From CAWCUZ01 sp963798795 (GTDB lineage: Bacteria; Acidobacteriota; Vicinamibacteria; Vicinamibacterales; SCN-69-37), in the NCBI GenBank assembly GCA_963798795.1, contig CAWCUZ010000003.1, positions 52,215 through 116,214 on the forward strand: a DNA stretch of 64,000 bases, read 5' to 3'. This document shows positions 8,867 through 18,087 of this stretch, piece by piece. Position 1 is the first letter of the stretch. Each line of letters starts with the position of its first letter. A model generated the notes under the pieces. That model was not told where the DNA came from and did not search any database. It saw nothing but the letters and a program-made list of their open reading frames with translations. The position numbers and the translations under genes are program-made.

Positions 8867-11611
8867 TCATCGGATGATCCGCGGCGCGAGGCCGAGCGGC
8901 CAGCCGATCGTATTCGTGACCTCCGCCGTGCCGGTCAGCGTGCGGCCGGCCGCCTCGAGCGTGACCGTGTACCGGCCGATTGGGGCCAGTTGGTCGACCG
9001 GACCGGCTCCACGACCACCCGCCGCCCCGGCCCCGGCGCCCCGACCCCGGCCCGCCCGCAGGTTCCAGACGACGCTGTGGAGACCGGCGGCGCCAGCACC
9101 CGTGAGCCGGGCCATCTGCTGGCCGGCGGCATCGGCAATCGTCACGACCGGCCGTTGCGCCGCTGCAGCCCGGAGATAGTACCAGACGACCATGCCGCCC
9201 GGCGCGTTGGGCGTCTGCAGATGCCGCTGTCCGAACAGGTAGTCGTTCGCGCCGAACGACCAGGTGACACGCTCCACCGTCGGCTTCGCGGCGAACAGAT
9301 GCGCGTCTTCGCTCAACAGGGCGGGCGTCATTTCCTCGAGCGGAGTGATGTCGGCGACCCACAACCCGCGGCCGTACGTGCCCAGCACCAGGTCGCGCTC
9401 GACGGGCTGGACGGCGAGATCGTGAACGGCGACGTTCGGCATGTCGCCGTTCACGCCCGTCCAGTGGCCGCCCCGATCGATCGACACGAACACGCCCGCA
9501 TCGTCGCCGACGAAGAGCAGATCCGGATTGCGCGAGTCCTCCCACACGACGTTGATCGGCTTGTCGGGCAGGCCCGCCGCCAATGACCGCCAGGTCCCGC
9601 CGTAGTCCTCGGTGACGTCGATGTACGGATGGAAGTCGTCGAGCTTGTATCCGCTCTTCGTCACGTACGCGCGGCCTTCCACGTGCGACGACGCCACGAC
9701 GCGGCTGACGTAGGCCTCGCGCCGGCCGCCCGCCGCGGCCACCCGCGCCGTCAGGTCCGTCCACGAGGCGCCGGTGTCGCGTGTGACCTGCACGTTGCCG
9801 TCAGCCGTGCCGACCCAAATCAGGCCGGGCCGCATCGGCGACTCCGCAATCGTCGAAATCGCGAACCACGGAATGCCGCCCGGAACGCCGCCCTCCGACG
9901 ACGGCAGAATCCGCTCGGTGGGATTCGTGCTCAGGTCCGGACTGATCGCCGTCCAGTGATCGCCCCGGTCCGTCGACCGGAGCAGCCGTTGGCCGCCGGT
10001 GTACACGATGCGGCCGTCGTGCGGCGAGAGCGCGATCGGCGTCTCCCAGATGAACCGGTAGGGCGGTTCATCGGGGCCGGCTCGCGGCATGATGCTGACG
10101 CGGTAGCCGAGCCGCTGATCCACGCGCGACAACCCGCCATATTCCCGCGCCGTATAGAGCCACCGGCTGTCGGCGGGATCGACGACCGTCGCCATGCCGT
10201 CGCCGTCGCCCACGGCCAGCCAGTCCCACGTGGTGACCCCGCCCGCGCCCGTGCTCGACGGCCCCTTCCAGTTCTCGTGATCCTGCAGGCCGGCGTAGAT
10301 CTGGTACGGCGTCTCCCGGTCGAGGCTGAGCGCGTACACCTCGCCGAGCGGCAGGTTGGCGTAGTGGTCGCTCGTCTTCCCGCCGTCGTACGACACGAAC
10401 ACGCCGCCGTCGCTGCCGAGAATCATGCGGTCCGAGTTGTCCGGGTCGACCCAGAGCGTGCGCACGTCGCCGAAGATGCCGGTGAACAGCCGCCGGGGCG
10501 GCCAGGTGATGTCGTGCCACGTGCGGCCGGCATCCGTCGAGTTGCCCAGTTCGACGCCGGTCACGAACAGCTTCTGATCGTCGTTCGGATCGACCCGGAT
10601 CTGGCTGAAGTAGTACGGTCCCTTGCCGCTCACGTCGTCGTCCGCGGCGTTCATCCTGGTCCACGTGCGTCCCGCGTCGGACGTGCGATCCACCTCGCCG
10701 CCGATGACGGGAACACGTCCCGACCGGTCGGGCGCCGTTCCCGCCCGCGGATTGTCGTTCTCGACCAGAGCATAGACGACCTCGGGATTGCGTGGAGACA
10801 CGTCGAGGCCGATGCGGCCGATTCGCCCCGCCGGCAGTCCGCCGGCCAGCCGCGTCCACGTGGCCCCCGCATCGGTCGTCTTGTAGATGCCGCTCTCCGG
10901 TCCGCCGTTGACGAGCTGCCACGGCAGGCGCTCTTTGTCATACGCCGCCGCGTACAGCACGGCGGGATCCCGCGGATTCATCGCGAGGTCGATCACGCCC
11001 ACCCGGTCGTTGACGAACAGCGACTTCGTCCAGGTCGCGCCCGCGTCGGTCGTCTTGAACACGCCGCGCTCGGCGTTGCTCGAGTACAGGTGCCCCATGG
11101 CCGCCACGTAGACGACCGCGGGATTGGACGGGTGAATCACGATGCGCGCGACGTGCTGGCTGTCGTGCAGGCCCATGTTGCTCCACGTCGCGCCCGCGTC
11201 CGTCGACTTGTAGACGCCATCGCCCGCGTAGGAACTGCGCGACGTGAACGCGTCGCCGGTGCCGACCCAGACGACGTTCGCATCCGATGGCGCCACCGTG
11301 ACGTCGCCAATCGACAGCGTGCTCTGCCCGTCGAAGACCGGCGTGAACGTCGTCCCGTTGTTCGTCGTCTTCCAGACGCCGCCGCTCCAGCTCGAGACGT
11401 AAAACGTATAGAGATGGTCCTTGCCGGGCGCGGCGGGCACGGCGATGTCCGAGATCCGCGCGCCCGCCCGAAACGGACCGAGATTCCGGTAGCTGAGTGC
11501 CCCCTCCAGCGCCTGATCGAGCCCCGCCGGCTCCTGCGCGCGCGGCGAGACGGTGGCCGCGAGCGCGGTCGCGGCCATCGCCGCGCCGACGGCAGCGTGA
11601 AAATGCGTCAT
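8867..11611 (-). CDS. exported BNR/VPS10-type beta-propeller protein
   Basis: 914 residues with a signal peptide (ATALAATVSPRAQ). It contains many BNR/Asp-box repeats, for example VYKSTDAGATWSNM, VFKTTDAGATWTKS, IYKTTDAGATWTRL, LLRSTDRGDHWTAI and VFVSIDRGGHWTGV. These place it with the 'glycosyl hydrolase, BNR repeat' / sortilin-like (VPS10) proteins common in Acidobacteriota and Bacteroidota. The last 150 residues form a FlgD/Ig-like domain (GQQMARLTGAGAAGLHSV). Glycosidase activity is often inferred for the family but not proven; the role may be carbohydrate or peptide binding. Confidence 0.8.
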   Translation of the reverse strand: MTHFHAAVGAAMAATALAATVSPRAQEPAGLDQALEGALSYRNLGPFRAGARISDIAVPAAPGKDHLYTFYVSSWSGGVWKTTNNGTTFTPVFDGQSTLSIGDVTVAPSDANVVWVGTGDAFTSRSSYAGDGVYKSTDAGATWSNMGLHDSQHVARIVIHPSNPAVVYVAAMGHLYSSNAERGVFKTTDAGATWTKSLFVNDRVGVIDLAMNPRDPAVLYAAAYDKERLPWQLVNGGPESGIYKTTDAGATWTRLAGGLPAGRIGRIGLDVSPRNPEVVYALVENDNPRAGTAPDRSGRVPVIGGEVDRTSDAGRTWTRMNAADDDVSGKGPYYFSQIRVDPNDDQKLFVTGVELGNSTDAGRTWHDITWPPRRLFTGIFGDVRTLWVDPDNSDRMILGSDGGVFVSYDGGKTSDHYANLPLGEVYALSLDRETPYQIYAGLQDHENWKGPSSTGAGGVTTWDWLAVGDGDGMATVVDPADSRWLYTAREYGGLSRVDQRLGYRVSIMPRAGPDEPPYRFIWETPIALSPHDGRIVYTGGQRLLRSTDRGDHWTAISPDLSTNPTERILPSSEGGVPGGIPWFAISTIAESPMRPGLIWVGTADGNVQVTRDTGASWTDLTARVAAAGGRREAYVSRVVASSHVEGRAYVTKSGYKLDDFHPYIDVTEDYGGTWRSLAAGLPDKPINVVWEDSRNPDLLFVGDDAGVFVSIDRGGHWTGVNGDMPNVAVHDLAVQPVERDLVLGTYGRGLWVADITPLEEMTPALLSEDAHLFAAKPTVERVTWSFGANDYLFGQRHLQTPNAPGGMVVWYYLRAAAAQRPVVTIADAAGQQMARLTGAGAAGLHSVVWNLRAGRGRGAGAGAAGGRGAGPVDQLAPIGRYTVTLEAAGRTLTGTAEVTNTIGWPLGLAPRIIR

Positions 11612-11641
11612 GAAGGGACTCCGCAGGGCACGCGGCCGTCT

Positions 11642-12655
11642 TCAGCGCGTCTGCACGGGCTGGCCGCCCTGCTTCCACGCCTCGATGCCGCCGCGGTACC
11701 AGAGCACGTTCGTGTACCCGAGGTGAATCGCGCGCAGCGAGGCGTTGTACGACATCCAGCACTGCGTCGACAGGCAGTACAACACGATCGGATAGTCCTT
11801 TCGCCCGTGGGTCGCCTGCTGCAGGAACTGCCCGAACTGCTGCTGTGTCTGGTCGTTGAACGTGCCCGGCTGCGACGCCGGCGCGGCATACTGCGATCCC
11901 GGAATCGATTCCTGTCCGCCCAGAATGTCGAGCACGAGTGCCGGCGCCTGCCCGCCCTGCAGCAGCGAGACGAGTCCCTTCGTCGTGATCACCTGTCCGC
12001 CGGGGATCGACGCGGGCGTCGGACCGTGCATCTCTCCGTTGTGCAGCTCCGGCGTCGGCGGCACGCCGTAGTCCTGCCGCTCCATCGCCATCATGGCGTC
12101 CAGGTTCGCGGCGCCCTGCGGCTGACCGTAGCCCGACGCCGGCGGCGGATATCCACCCCCGCCCGCCGACGGATATCCGCCCTGGCCGCCCGCCGGCGGA
12201 TATCCGCCCCCGCCCGGCGGCGGGTTACCGCCCTGGCCGCCAGGGTAACCGCCACCCGGCGGTGGCGGCGGCGGAGGATAGCCCCCCTGTCCCGCCGGAG
12301 GGCCTCCAGCCTGCGGCGCCCCATACCCGCCCTGACCTGGCGCGTTCCCGCCCTGCGCTGGCGCGCCGTAGCCCCCTTGCGGCGATTGCGGAGCGCCGTA
12401 GCCGCCCTGCGGCGGGGTTTGCGGAGCACCGTAGCCGCCCTGCGGTGCGCCGCCGGAACCGCCCGGCGGCGGTGCGCCATAGCCGCCCGGCGGCGGTACG
12501 CCATAGCCACCCGGCGGCGGTGCACCGGACTGGGCGCCGCCGCTCGCCGCCTGGGCGTCCTTCGAATCGGGGGAATCGGCCTTGTTCTGCGAACAGCCGC
12601 CGGCCAGACAGAACGCTCCGACCGATGCCACGCACGCCCACAGTCTCCAGTTCAT
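11642..12655 (-). CDS. rhodanese-like CxxCW-motif lipoprotein with Gly/Pro/Tyr-rich linker
   Basis: 337 residues: signal peptide with a lipobox-like LAGGC, then about 150 residues of G-G-Y-G/P-P repeats, then a rhodanese-like domain (residues about 215-337). The domain has VLYCLSTQCWMSYNASLRA followed by LGYTNVLWYRGGIEAW, which matches the PQQ-dependent-catabolism-associated 'CXXCW motif' proteins. The Cys pair is C-x4-C-W here. The repeat region is probably a flexible surface linker. Start ATG is followed by the signal peptide. Neighbours do not include PQQ genes. Confidence 0.7.
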   Translation of the reverse strand: MNWRLWACVASVGAFCLAGGCSQNKADSPDSKDAQAASGGAQSGAPPPGGYGVPPPGGYGAPPPGGSGGAPQGGYGAPQTPPQGGYGAPQSPQGGYGAPAQGGNAPGQGGYGAPQAGGPPAGQGGYPPPPPPPGGGYPGGQGGNPPPGGGGYPPAGGQGGYPSAGGGGYPPPASGYGQPQGAANLDAMMAMERQDYGVPPTPELHNGEMHGPTPASIPGGQVITTKGLVSLLQGGQAPALVLDILGGQESIPGSQYAAPASQPGTFNDQTQQQFGQFLQQATHGRKDYPIVLYCLSTQCWMSYNASLRAIHLGYTNVLWYRGGIEAWKQGGQPVQTR

Positions 12656-12788
12656 CGTTTCCTCCCGGCTCCGAGATCGTGAGCCTTCGTAACGGTACGC
12701 GCAGTCCGGCGGCCGAACCGGTCATGCCGGCCTGCCGGGGCGGTGAACGGGGCTAAAATCGGCAGACCGCGTTCCGCCGCTTCCGGAG

Positions 12789-14162
12789 GTGCTCGTCTTG
12801 TCTCGACGATTCGGTATTCTACTCGCTGCCGGCGCGCTGGCCGCTCCCGGCGCGCTCCTGGCCGCGGGCGCGCTCGCGCAGTCTGCCGGGGCCGGCCTGG
12901 ACGCACGCATCGAACGCGATTTGCCGTCGCTCGTCGCGATGTACAAGCAGCTGCACGCCGCGCCGGAGCTGTCCACGCAGGAAGCGAAGACAGCGGCCTT
13001 CGTCGCCGGCGAGCTTCGCACCCTGGGCTTCGACGTCATCGATCACATCGGCACGTACGCCGACTCGAAACTGAGCGGCTACGGCATCGCCGGCGTCCTG
13101 AAGAACGGCGCCGGACCGACCGTGCTGGTCCGCACGGAGCTCGATGCGCTGCCGGTCACCGAGCAGACCGGCGTGGCCTACGCCAGCACGGTCAAGGCGA
13201 CCAACGCCGACGGCCAGCAGGTCGGGGTGATGCACGCCTGCGGCCACGACATCCACATGACGTCGGTCATCGGCGCGGCGCGCGAGCTCGTCGCGTCCAA
13301 ATCGCAGTGGCACGGCACGCTCGTCGTGATCGGCCAGCCGGCCGAGGAACTCGGCACGGGCGCCGATGCGATGCTGCGCGACAACCTGTACGGCCGTGTG
13401 CCGAAGCCCGACTACGTGCTGGCGGTGCACGACTCGTCCGATCTCGCGTCCGGCACCATCGGCTACTGCCCGGGATTCGCGCTGGCCAACATCGACTCGG
13501 TGGACATCACCCTGCGCGGCGTCGGCGGCCACGGCGCGATGCCGGATCACACCAAGGACCCGATCGTGCTGGCGGCGCAAACGGTGCTGGCGCTCCAGAC
13601 GATTGCCAGCCGCGAGATCTCGCCGCTCGACCCCGTCGTCGTCACGGTCGGGTCGATCCATGGCGGAACCAAGCGCAACGTGATCCCGGACGACGTCGTG
13701 CTGCAGCTGACGGTCCGCACCTACAAGAAAGAGGTCCGCGACAAGGTGCTGGCCGACATCCAGCGCATTCCGCGCGGCCTGGCCCTGGCGGCCGGCATCC
13801 CCGAAGATCGGATGCCGATCGTGACGGTCTCCACGACCGAGCGCGGCGACGCCACCTACAACGACCCGGCCCTCACCGGCCGCATGGCCAGGGTGTGGGA
13901 GCAGAACTTCGACCAGGGCCAGGTGGTTCAGATCCCGCCCGAGATGGTCAGCGAGGACGTCGGCCACTTCGGCCTCGACGGCCAGATTCCCGTGCTCCAG
14001 TTCCGCGTCGGCGCCGTCGACCCGGCCCTCATCCGCGAGCACGAGGCCACCGGCAAGCCGCTGCCGGCCCTGCATTCGGCGCTGTTCTGTCCGCTGCCGG
14101 AGCCGGCCATCCGCAACGCGGTGAAGGCGATGACGCTGGCGGTGCTCGACCTGATGCGCTGA
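12789..14162 (+). CDS. exported M20-family amidohydrolase
   Basis: 457 residues starting at a GTG, with a signal peptide (FGILLAAGALAAPG...). M20/amidohydrolase motifs are RTELDALPVTEQTG, the metal-binding HACGHDIHMT, GQPAEELGTGADAML, a dimerisation-domain VGGHGAMPDHTKDP, and the C-terminal SEDVGHFGLDG. Family members hydrolyse N-acyl amino acids or hippurate-like amides with one or two metal ions. The signal peptide places this one in the periplasm. It is alone in its transcription unit, with a short gap to the PepSY gene. Confidence 0.85.
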   Translation: MLVLSRRFGILLAAGALAAPGALLAAGALAQSAGAGLDARIERDLPSLVAMYKQLHAAPELSTQEAKTAAFVAGELRTLGFDVIDHIGTYADSKLSGYGIAGVLKNGAGPTVLVRTELDALPVTEQTGVAYASTVKATNADGQQVGVMHACGHDIHMTSVIGAARELVASKSQWHGTLVVIGQPAEELGTGADAMLRDNLYGRVPKPDYVLAVHDSSDLASGTIGYCPGFALANIDSVDITLRGVGGHGAMPDHTKDPIVLAAQTVLALQTIASREISPLDPVVVTVGSIHGGTKRNVIPDDVVLQLTVRTYKKEVRDKVLADIQRIPRGLALAAGIPEDRMPIVTVSTTERGDATYNDPALTGRMARVWEQNFDQGQVVQIPPEMVSEDVGHFGLDGQIPVLQFRVGAVDPALIREHEATGKPLPALHSALFCPLPEPAIRNAVKAMTLAVLDLMR

Positions 14163-14221
14163 CGGCACTGCCATCTCCTATCGGTGGTAGGAGATGACGG
14201 GAGCCGCTACAGTCCTCCCCG

Positions 14222-14281
14222 ATGAAACCGGCATGGTGGCGCAGATGGCACATGAAACCGGCGTGGTGGCGCAAGTGGCAC
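14222..14281 (+). repeat. 30-bp tandem duplication at gene start
   Basis: Two nearly identical 30-bp units (14222-14251 and 14252-14281; two base differences) each encode Met-Lys-Pro-Ala-Trp-Trp-Arg-(Arg/Lys)-Trp-His. This duplicates the start codon of the PepSY gene. Confidence 0.85.
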
Positions 14282-14803
14282 AGGTGGATCGGGTTCGTCG
14301 CGGCCGTCTTTCTCCTGTTCGCGTCGGTCACCGGCGTGCTGGTCGCCATGACCGAGTTCTTCGGCGCGGACGAGACGCGGCGTGAGGCGACCCGCGATTT
14401 GATCAGCGAGGTGAAGACCAGCTCCGACGCCGCCGCGTGGGCCGGCCCGCTCCAGCGCGCCATCGCCACCGCCGCCGCCCAGGCGCCCGGCGCACCGATC
14501 GACAAGGTCGTCATCCAGTACAAGGGCGAGCCCACGGTGGACGTCTTTCTCGGCAAGCCCACCGGTGGTGAGGACAGGCGGCTCGTCTTCAATGCGCGGA
14601 CCGGCGCGCTGTTGAGCGTCGAGTCCTATGTCGACAAACCCTTCCTGTACCGGCTGCACAGCGGCGAGGCGTTTGGCGACGGCGGTCTCGTCGTCGCCAT
14701 GTTCTGGGGCGCCTTACTCGCGTGCCTGTCCGTTTCCGGGTTCCTGATCTATTTCACGATGCGCCGCCGGAACCCGGTCGGGATCAAGAATATCTTCTGG
14801 TAG
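14222..14803 (+). CDS. PepSY-associated transmembrane protein
   Basis: 193 residues: transmembrane segment (WHRWIGFVAAVFLLFASVTG), an extracytoplasmic PepSY-like region (VVIQYKGEPTVDVFLGKP, VFNARTGALLS) and a second membrane segment (VVAMFWGALLACLSVSGFLI). Such proteins act as iron-uptake accessory or membrane reductase-like subunits. The first 20 residues are a tandem repeat of MKPAWWR(R/K)WH, encoded by a 30-bp direct duplication, so either of two ATGs (14222 or 14252) could be the start. The 3' end overlaps the convergent gene by 20 bases. Confidence 0.7.
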   Translation: MKPAWWRRWHMKPAWWRKWHRWIGFVAAVFLLFASVTGVLVAMTEFFGADETRREATRDLISEVKTSSDAAAWAGPLQRAIATAAAQAPGAPIDKVVIQYKGEPTVDVFLGKPTGGEDRRLVFNARTGALLSVESYVDKPFLYRLHSGEAFGDGGLVVAMFWGALLACLSVSGFLIYFTMRRRNPVGIKNIFW

Positions 14804-15266
14804 GGGGTCCGACCTCTCTCACCGCCACTCGGCCGCGCAGCGTGTCGAGCGCGGTGCCGGCGGCGTTGACCGGACTGGCCTCGAGCACATATCGGCCCTC
14901 GTGCGAGAGGCTCGAAAAGTCGGCCTCCCACAAGGGCATGCCGAACGTCGTCGGCCGCGCGACGAACGTGCCCTCCTCAACGACGGTTCCGTGGCCGTCG
15001 CGAAGCCGCCAGCGCGACCTCGCCGCGTCGACCGACGCGCTGCCGCCGGCATTTGCGGCGCGCACCAGCGCGCGCTTCGCGCCGTGCAGCTCGTAGCCGG
15101 TCACGCTGTACACGAGGATGGGAGTGCGCTGGTTGGCAGCAGACTGGGCGTCGAGGCCGGATGCATGACCGGTGAGCATGGCCAGCGCCGGCAGGCAGAC
15201 GGCCGTGGTCCAGGCTGCGGCCCGGCGGCCTCTTGCCGGAATCCAGGGATCGAGTGGCACCATCAC
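14784..15266 (-). CDS. exported protein with a single cellulase-N-terminal-like Ig domain
   Basis: 160 residues: signal-like hydrophobic stretch (TTAVCLPALAMLTGHAS) followed by one domain with VTGYELHGAKRALV, GTFVARPTTFGMPLWEADFS and EGRYVLEASPV. This pattern is that of the Ig-like module that precedes GH9 cellulase catalytic domains. No catalytic domain follows: the frame stops soon after. It may be a truncated glycosidase or a free-standing binding module. Overlaps the PepSY gene tail-to-tail. Confidence 0.5.
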   Translation of the reverse strand: MMVPLDPWIPARGRRAAAWTTAVCLPALAMLTGHASGLDAQSAANQRTPILVYSVTGYELHGAKRALVRAANAGGSASVDAARSRWRLRDGHGTVVEEGTFVARPTTFGMPLWEADFSSLSHEGRYVLEASPVNAAGTALDTLRGRVAVREVGPPTRRYS

Positions 15267-15403
15267 CCGCGCAGGAATCCTACACTGATCGAGCCACGTG
15301 CCTGGCGCCGCGACGCCCCGAGCGCCATCCGCACCCCCACTTGCCGCGTCCGGTCGACCGCGCCCGGGTTCAGGATCCGAAGGCTCGATGCGCCGTCCCG
15401 GCT

Positions 15404-15565
15404 ATGATGCCCGTCAACGTGTTCCTGTTCGGCGTAGGACTGGCCGGGTGTTGGGCGTCCGATTCCACGAGCCCGGCGGACACGGCGCCACCGCCGGCCG
15501 AATCTGCCGCGGGCGAGGCCGGCGCCGCGCTGGCGGTCGCCCGCCTCGTCGCCGGCAAGCTCTGA
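15404..15565 (+). CDS. small putative lipoprotein
   Basis: 53 codons beginning MMPVNVFLFGVGLAGCWAS, a short hydrophobic leader with a Cys at a lipobox-like position, then an Ala/Pro-rich tail. Its TGA overlaps the ATG of the permease gene (TGATG), suggesting translational coupling. No family recognised; it could be only a leader. Confidence 0.35.
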   Translation: MMPVNVFLFGVGLAGCWASDSTSPADTAPPPAESAAGEAGAALAVARLVAGKL

Positions 15566-17820
15566 TGAACCTTTCGACCCTTCGGCCGGGTCTCGCGGTG
15601 CGATTGCTCCGTCGTGCGCCGGGCTTCTCCATCGCGGCGGTCGTCCTGCTGGGCCTCGGTATCGGCATGTCGACGGCCATGTTCACGGTGTACCGCGCCG
15701 TGCTCGTGCAGCGGCTGCCGGTCGCCGACCAGGACCGCGTCGTGGTCCTCCACCCGCTCGACCGCGGCGGCGCGCACCTCGATGTTCCGCTCCCCTATCT
15801 CGGCGAGCTGCGGCGCGACAGCAGGACGATGCGCGGCATCGCCGGCGTCTACCATCTTGGAGGCGTCCCGACGCCGATGCTGCAGGACGGAACGCCAATC
15901 GATTCCACGGCATCGATGGTGTCGGCGAATCTGTTCGACGTCCTGGGCACGCACGCGATGCTCGGCCGGATGCCCCGCGCGAGCGACGCCGACAAGGGCG
16001 CGCCGAAGGTGCTCGTGCTCAGCGCCGACGGCTGGCGCCGAATCTTCCATGAGGATTCGTCGATCGTCGGACGAACGCTGGTCGATCCCTACGACCAGAC
16101 GCAGGTCACGATCGTCGGCGTCGCGCCGCCGGGGTTGCCCTATCCCGCCGGCGTCGACGCCTGGCAGCCGGCAGCCCCCGACTTCGCGGAGCCGGTCGAC
16201 GTGATCGCCCGGCTCGCTCCCGGCGCGACAGTGGACAACGCGCGGAGCGAGCTGCTCGCCATCGCCCGGCGGGTGAACCCGTTTCTCGGCGCGGACAACA
16301 CGCTCTTCCGGCCGTCGATCGCCGGCGTGGAGGGGCATCAGCTCGCGCAGGACATGCTCGACAGCGTGCGGCCGGCGCTCGTCGCGTGGACGGCTGCCGT
16401 GGCGCTGTTGCTCGTGATTGCGTGCGCGAACGTCGGCACGTTGCTGCTCGTGCGGGGCGCTGGCCGCGGGCGGGAGTTCGCCGTGCGCCGTGCGATCGGC
16501 GCCGGCGCGCAGGACCTCGCGGCGCAGCTTCTCCTTGAGAACGGGCTTCTCGGCGCGGCGGGCGGGGCGTTCGGGCTGTTGCTCGCGGAGGGCCTGCTGC
16601 GACTGCTCGTGTCCCTGGCGCCGGCCCAGCTTCCAGGGCTGGACGTGATCCGCGCCAGCGGCGCTCCGCTGGGCGTGGCGGCCGGCCTGAGCATTCTCGC
16701 CACTCTGCTCGTCGGCCTCGTGCCGGCGTTCGCGGCCGCGCGCGCCGATCCGGCGCGCGCCTCGCGGTCGGACGCGCGCGTCGGCGGCGGGGCGCCACAC
16801 CGCCGCGCGAGACGATGGCTCGTGTCATCGCAAGTCGCGTTGGCCGTGGTGGTGCTCGCCGGCGCCTCACTTCTCGCACGCAGTCTCGCGCACCTGCAGC
16901 AGATCAATCTCGGCTATGCGCCTGACCACCTCTCGCTCCTGCAGTTCACCGGTCCGCAATCCGTCTTCACCACCGTGGAGAGGGCCGTGCAGGTCGCCGA
17001 TCAGCTCGAGGAGCGGCTTCGCACGCTGCCCGGCGTCATCGCGTTGACGGACGTCGAGAGCCCGCCGTTCAAGGGACAGAGTCTCTTCTTGACGAAGATG
17101 GCACGTGCCGATCTGTCGGCGCCCGAACTGGAGGCGAGCCCGTACATCCCGTTCGAGGTGGCCGGCGTCGACGACTTCCGGACGTTTCAGATTCCCATCG
17201 TTCGTGGCCGGGCGTTTCTGGACAGCGATACGAAGTCATCGCCAAAGGTCGTGATCGTGAGCGAGGCCCTCGCGAAGCGCGAGTGGCCCGGCCAGGACGC
17301 CGTCGGCCAGCACCTGCGAGACGCGTACGACACGTCCGGGGCGCTCTATACCGTCGTCGGCGTGGCGGGCGATACGCACTTCCGCGATCTCCGGGCCGTG
17401 GCGCCGGTGATTTACGAGCCGTGGCAACAGCTCGAGGGCATGTCGTGGTGGGGCCTCTTCGCGGTTCGAACGAGCGACGACATCGAGACGGTGCTGCCGT
17501 CGATCCGCCGCGCGGTGACGGAGACCGCGCCGGGCGTCGTGATCGTGCACGCCCGGACGATGGTTCAGTTGCTCGACGGGCCGCTCGCGCAGCCGCGATT
17601 GACCGCGTTCCTCCTGTCGGGGTTCGGCCTCGTCGCGCTGGTCCTGGCCGCGATCGGTTTGTACGGCGCGATGTCGTCCGCGGTTTGCCAGCGGTCGCGC
17701 GAGATCGGCATTCGCGTCGCGCTCGGGGCCACGGTGTCGAGGATTCGCGGACTCGTGCCGGGCGAAGCGATGCTCGTGGTCGGCATCGGCCTGGTCGCGG
17801 GCGTGTTGGCGCCGTCCTGA
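15565..17820 (+). CDS. ADOP-family (MacB-like) ABC transporter permease, frameshifted near its C-terminus
   Basis: 752 residues. N-terminal transmembrane segment (PGFSIAAVVLLGLGIGMSTA), MacB-PCD-type periplasmic domain, central FtsX-like module with NVGTLLLVRGAGRGREFAVR and IGAGAQDLAAQLLLENGLLG, a second periplasmic domain and a second FtsX module (QRSREIGIRVALGAT). Two tandem MacB/FtsX units are the hallmark of ADOP, the acidobacterial duplicated orphan permeases, which lack an adjacent ATPase. The frame ends at VAGVLAPS, but the expected last segment (MRLVASQLFEVSPADPLSLV ... LDPAGILRGD) continues in another frame at 17823-17984. One base is therefore missing or extra near 17813. Confidence 0.85.
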   Translation: MNLSTLRPGLAVRLLRRAPGFSIAAVVLLGLGIGMSTAMFTVYRAVLVQRLPVADQDRVVVLHPLDRGGAHLDVPLPYLGELRRDSRTMRGIAGVYHLGGVPTPMLQDGTPIDSTASMVSANLFDVLGTHAMLGRMPRASDADKGAPKVLVLSADGWRRIFHEDSSIVGRTLVDPYDQTQVTIVGVAPPGLPYPAGVDAWQPAAPDFAEPVDVIARLAPGATVDNARSELLAIARRVNPFLGADNTLFRPSIAGVEGHQLAQDMLDSVRPALVAWTAAVALLLVIACANVGTLLLVRGAGRGREFAVRRAIGAGAQDLAAQLLLENGLLGAAGGAFGLLLAEGLLRLLVSLAPAQLPGLDVIRASGAPLGVAAGLSILATLLVGLVPAFAAARADPARASRSDARVGGGAPHRRARRWLVSSQVALAVVVLAGASLLARSLAHLQQINLGYAPDHLSLLQFTGPQSVFTTVERAVQVADQLEERLRTLPGVIALTDVESPPFKGQSLFLTKMARADLSAPELEASPYIPFEVAGVDDFRTFQIPIVRGRAFLDSDTKSSPKVVIVSEALAKREWPGQDAVGQHLRDAYDTSGALYTVVGVAGDTHFRDLRAVAPVIYEPWQQLEGMSWWGLFAVRTSDDIETVLPSIRRAVTETAPGVVIVHARTMVQLLDGPLAQPRLTAFLLSGFGLVALVLAAIGLYGAMSSAVCQRSREIGIRVALGATVSRIRGLVPGEAMLVVGIGLVAGVLAPS

Positions 17821-17822
17821 CG

Positions 17823-17984
17823 ATGCGCCTGGTGGCGTCGCAGCTGTTCGAAGTGAGCCCTGCCGATCCGTTGTCGCTCGTCGTGGCGTGTGCGCTGCTC
17901 GCCGGCGTGGGACTGCTTGCGTTGCATTTTCCAGCTCGAATCGCGACGCGCCTCGATCCGGCCGGGATCCTCAGAGGCGACTGA
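17823..17984 (+). pseudogene. displaced C-terminal segment of the ADOP permease
   Basis: The 53 codons encode the last transmembrane helix and the family-typical terminus (ARIATRLDPAGILRGD), directly after the premature stop of the permease. It is not an independent gene; it shows the upstream gene is frameshifted or mis-sequenced. Confidence 0.75.
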
Positions 17985-18087
17985 TTGGGCCGGGCCCCGG
18001 GGCTGGCGCCGCACTGCCCACGCGGCGCAGAGCGTGCAACATCGGGCCGGTCCTCGGTTGAACAGGCGAGAGGCCTATGCTGAGCCC

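Noticed and set aside
9629..12682. 1017-codon plus-strand frame opposite the BNR protein
   Set aside because: Arg/His-rich shadow; the minus strand has repeated Asp-box motifs and a signal peptide.
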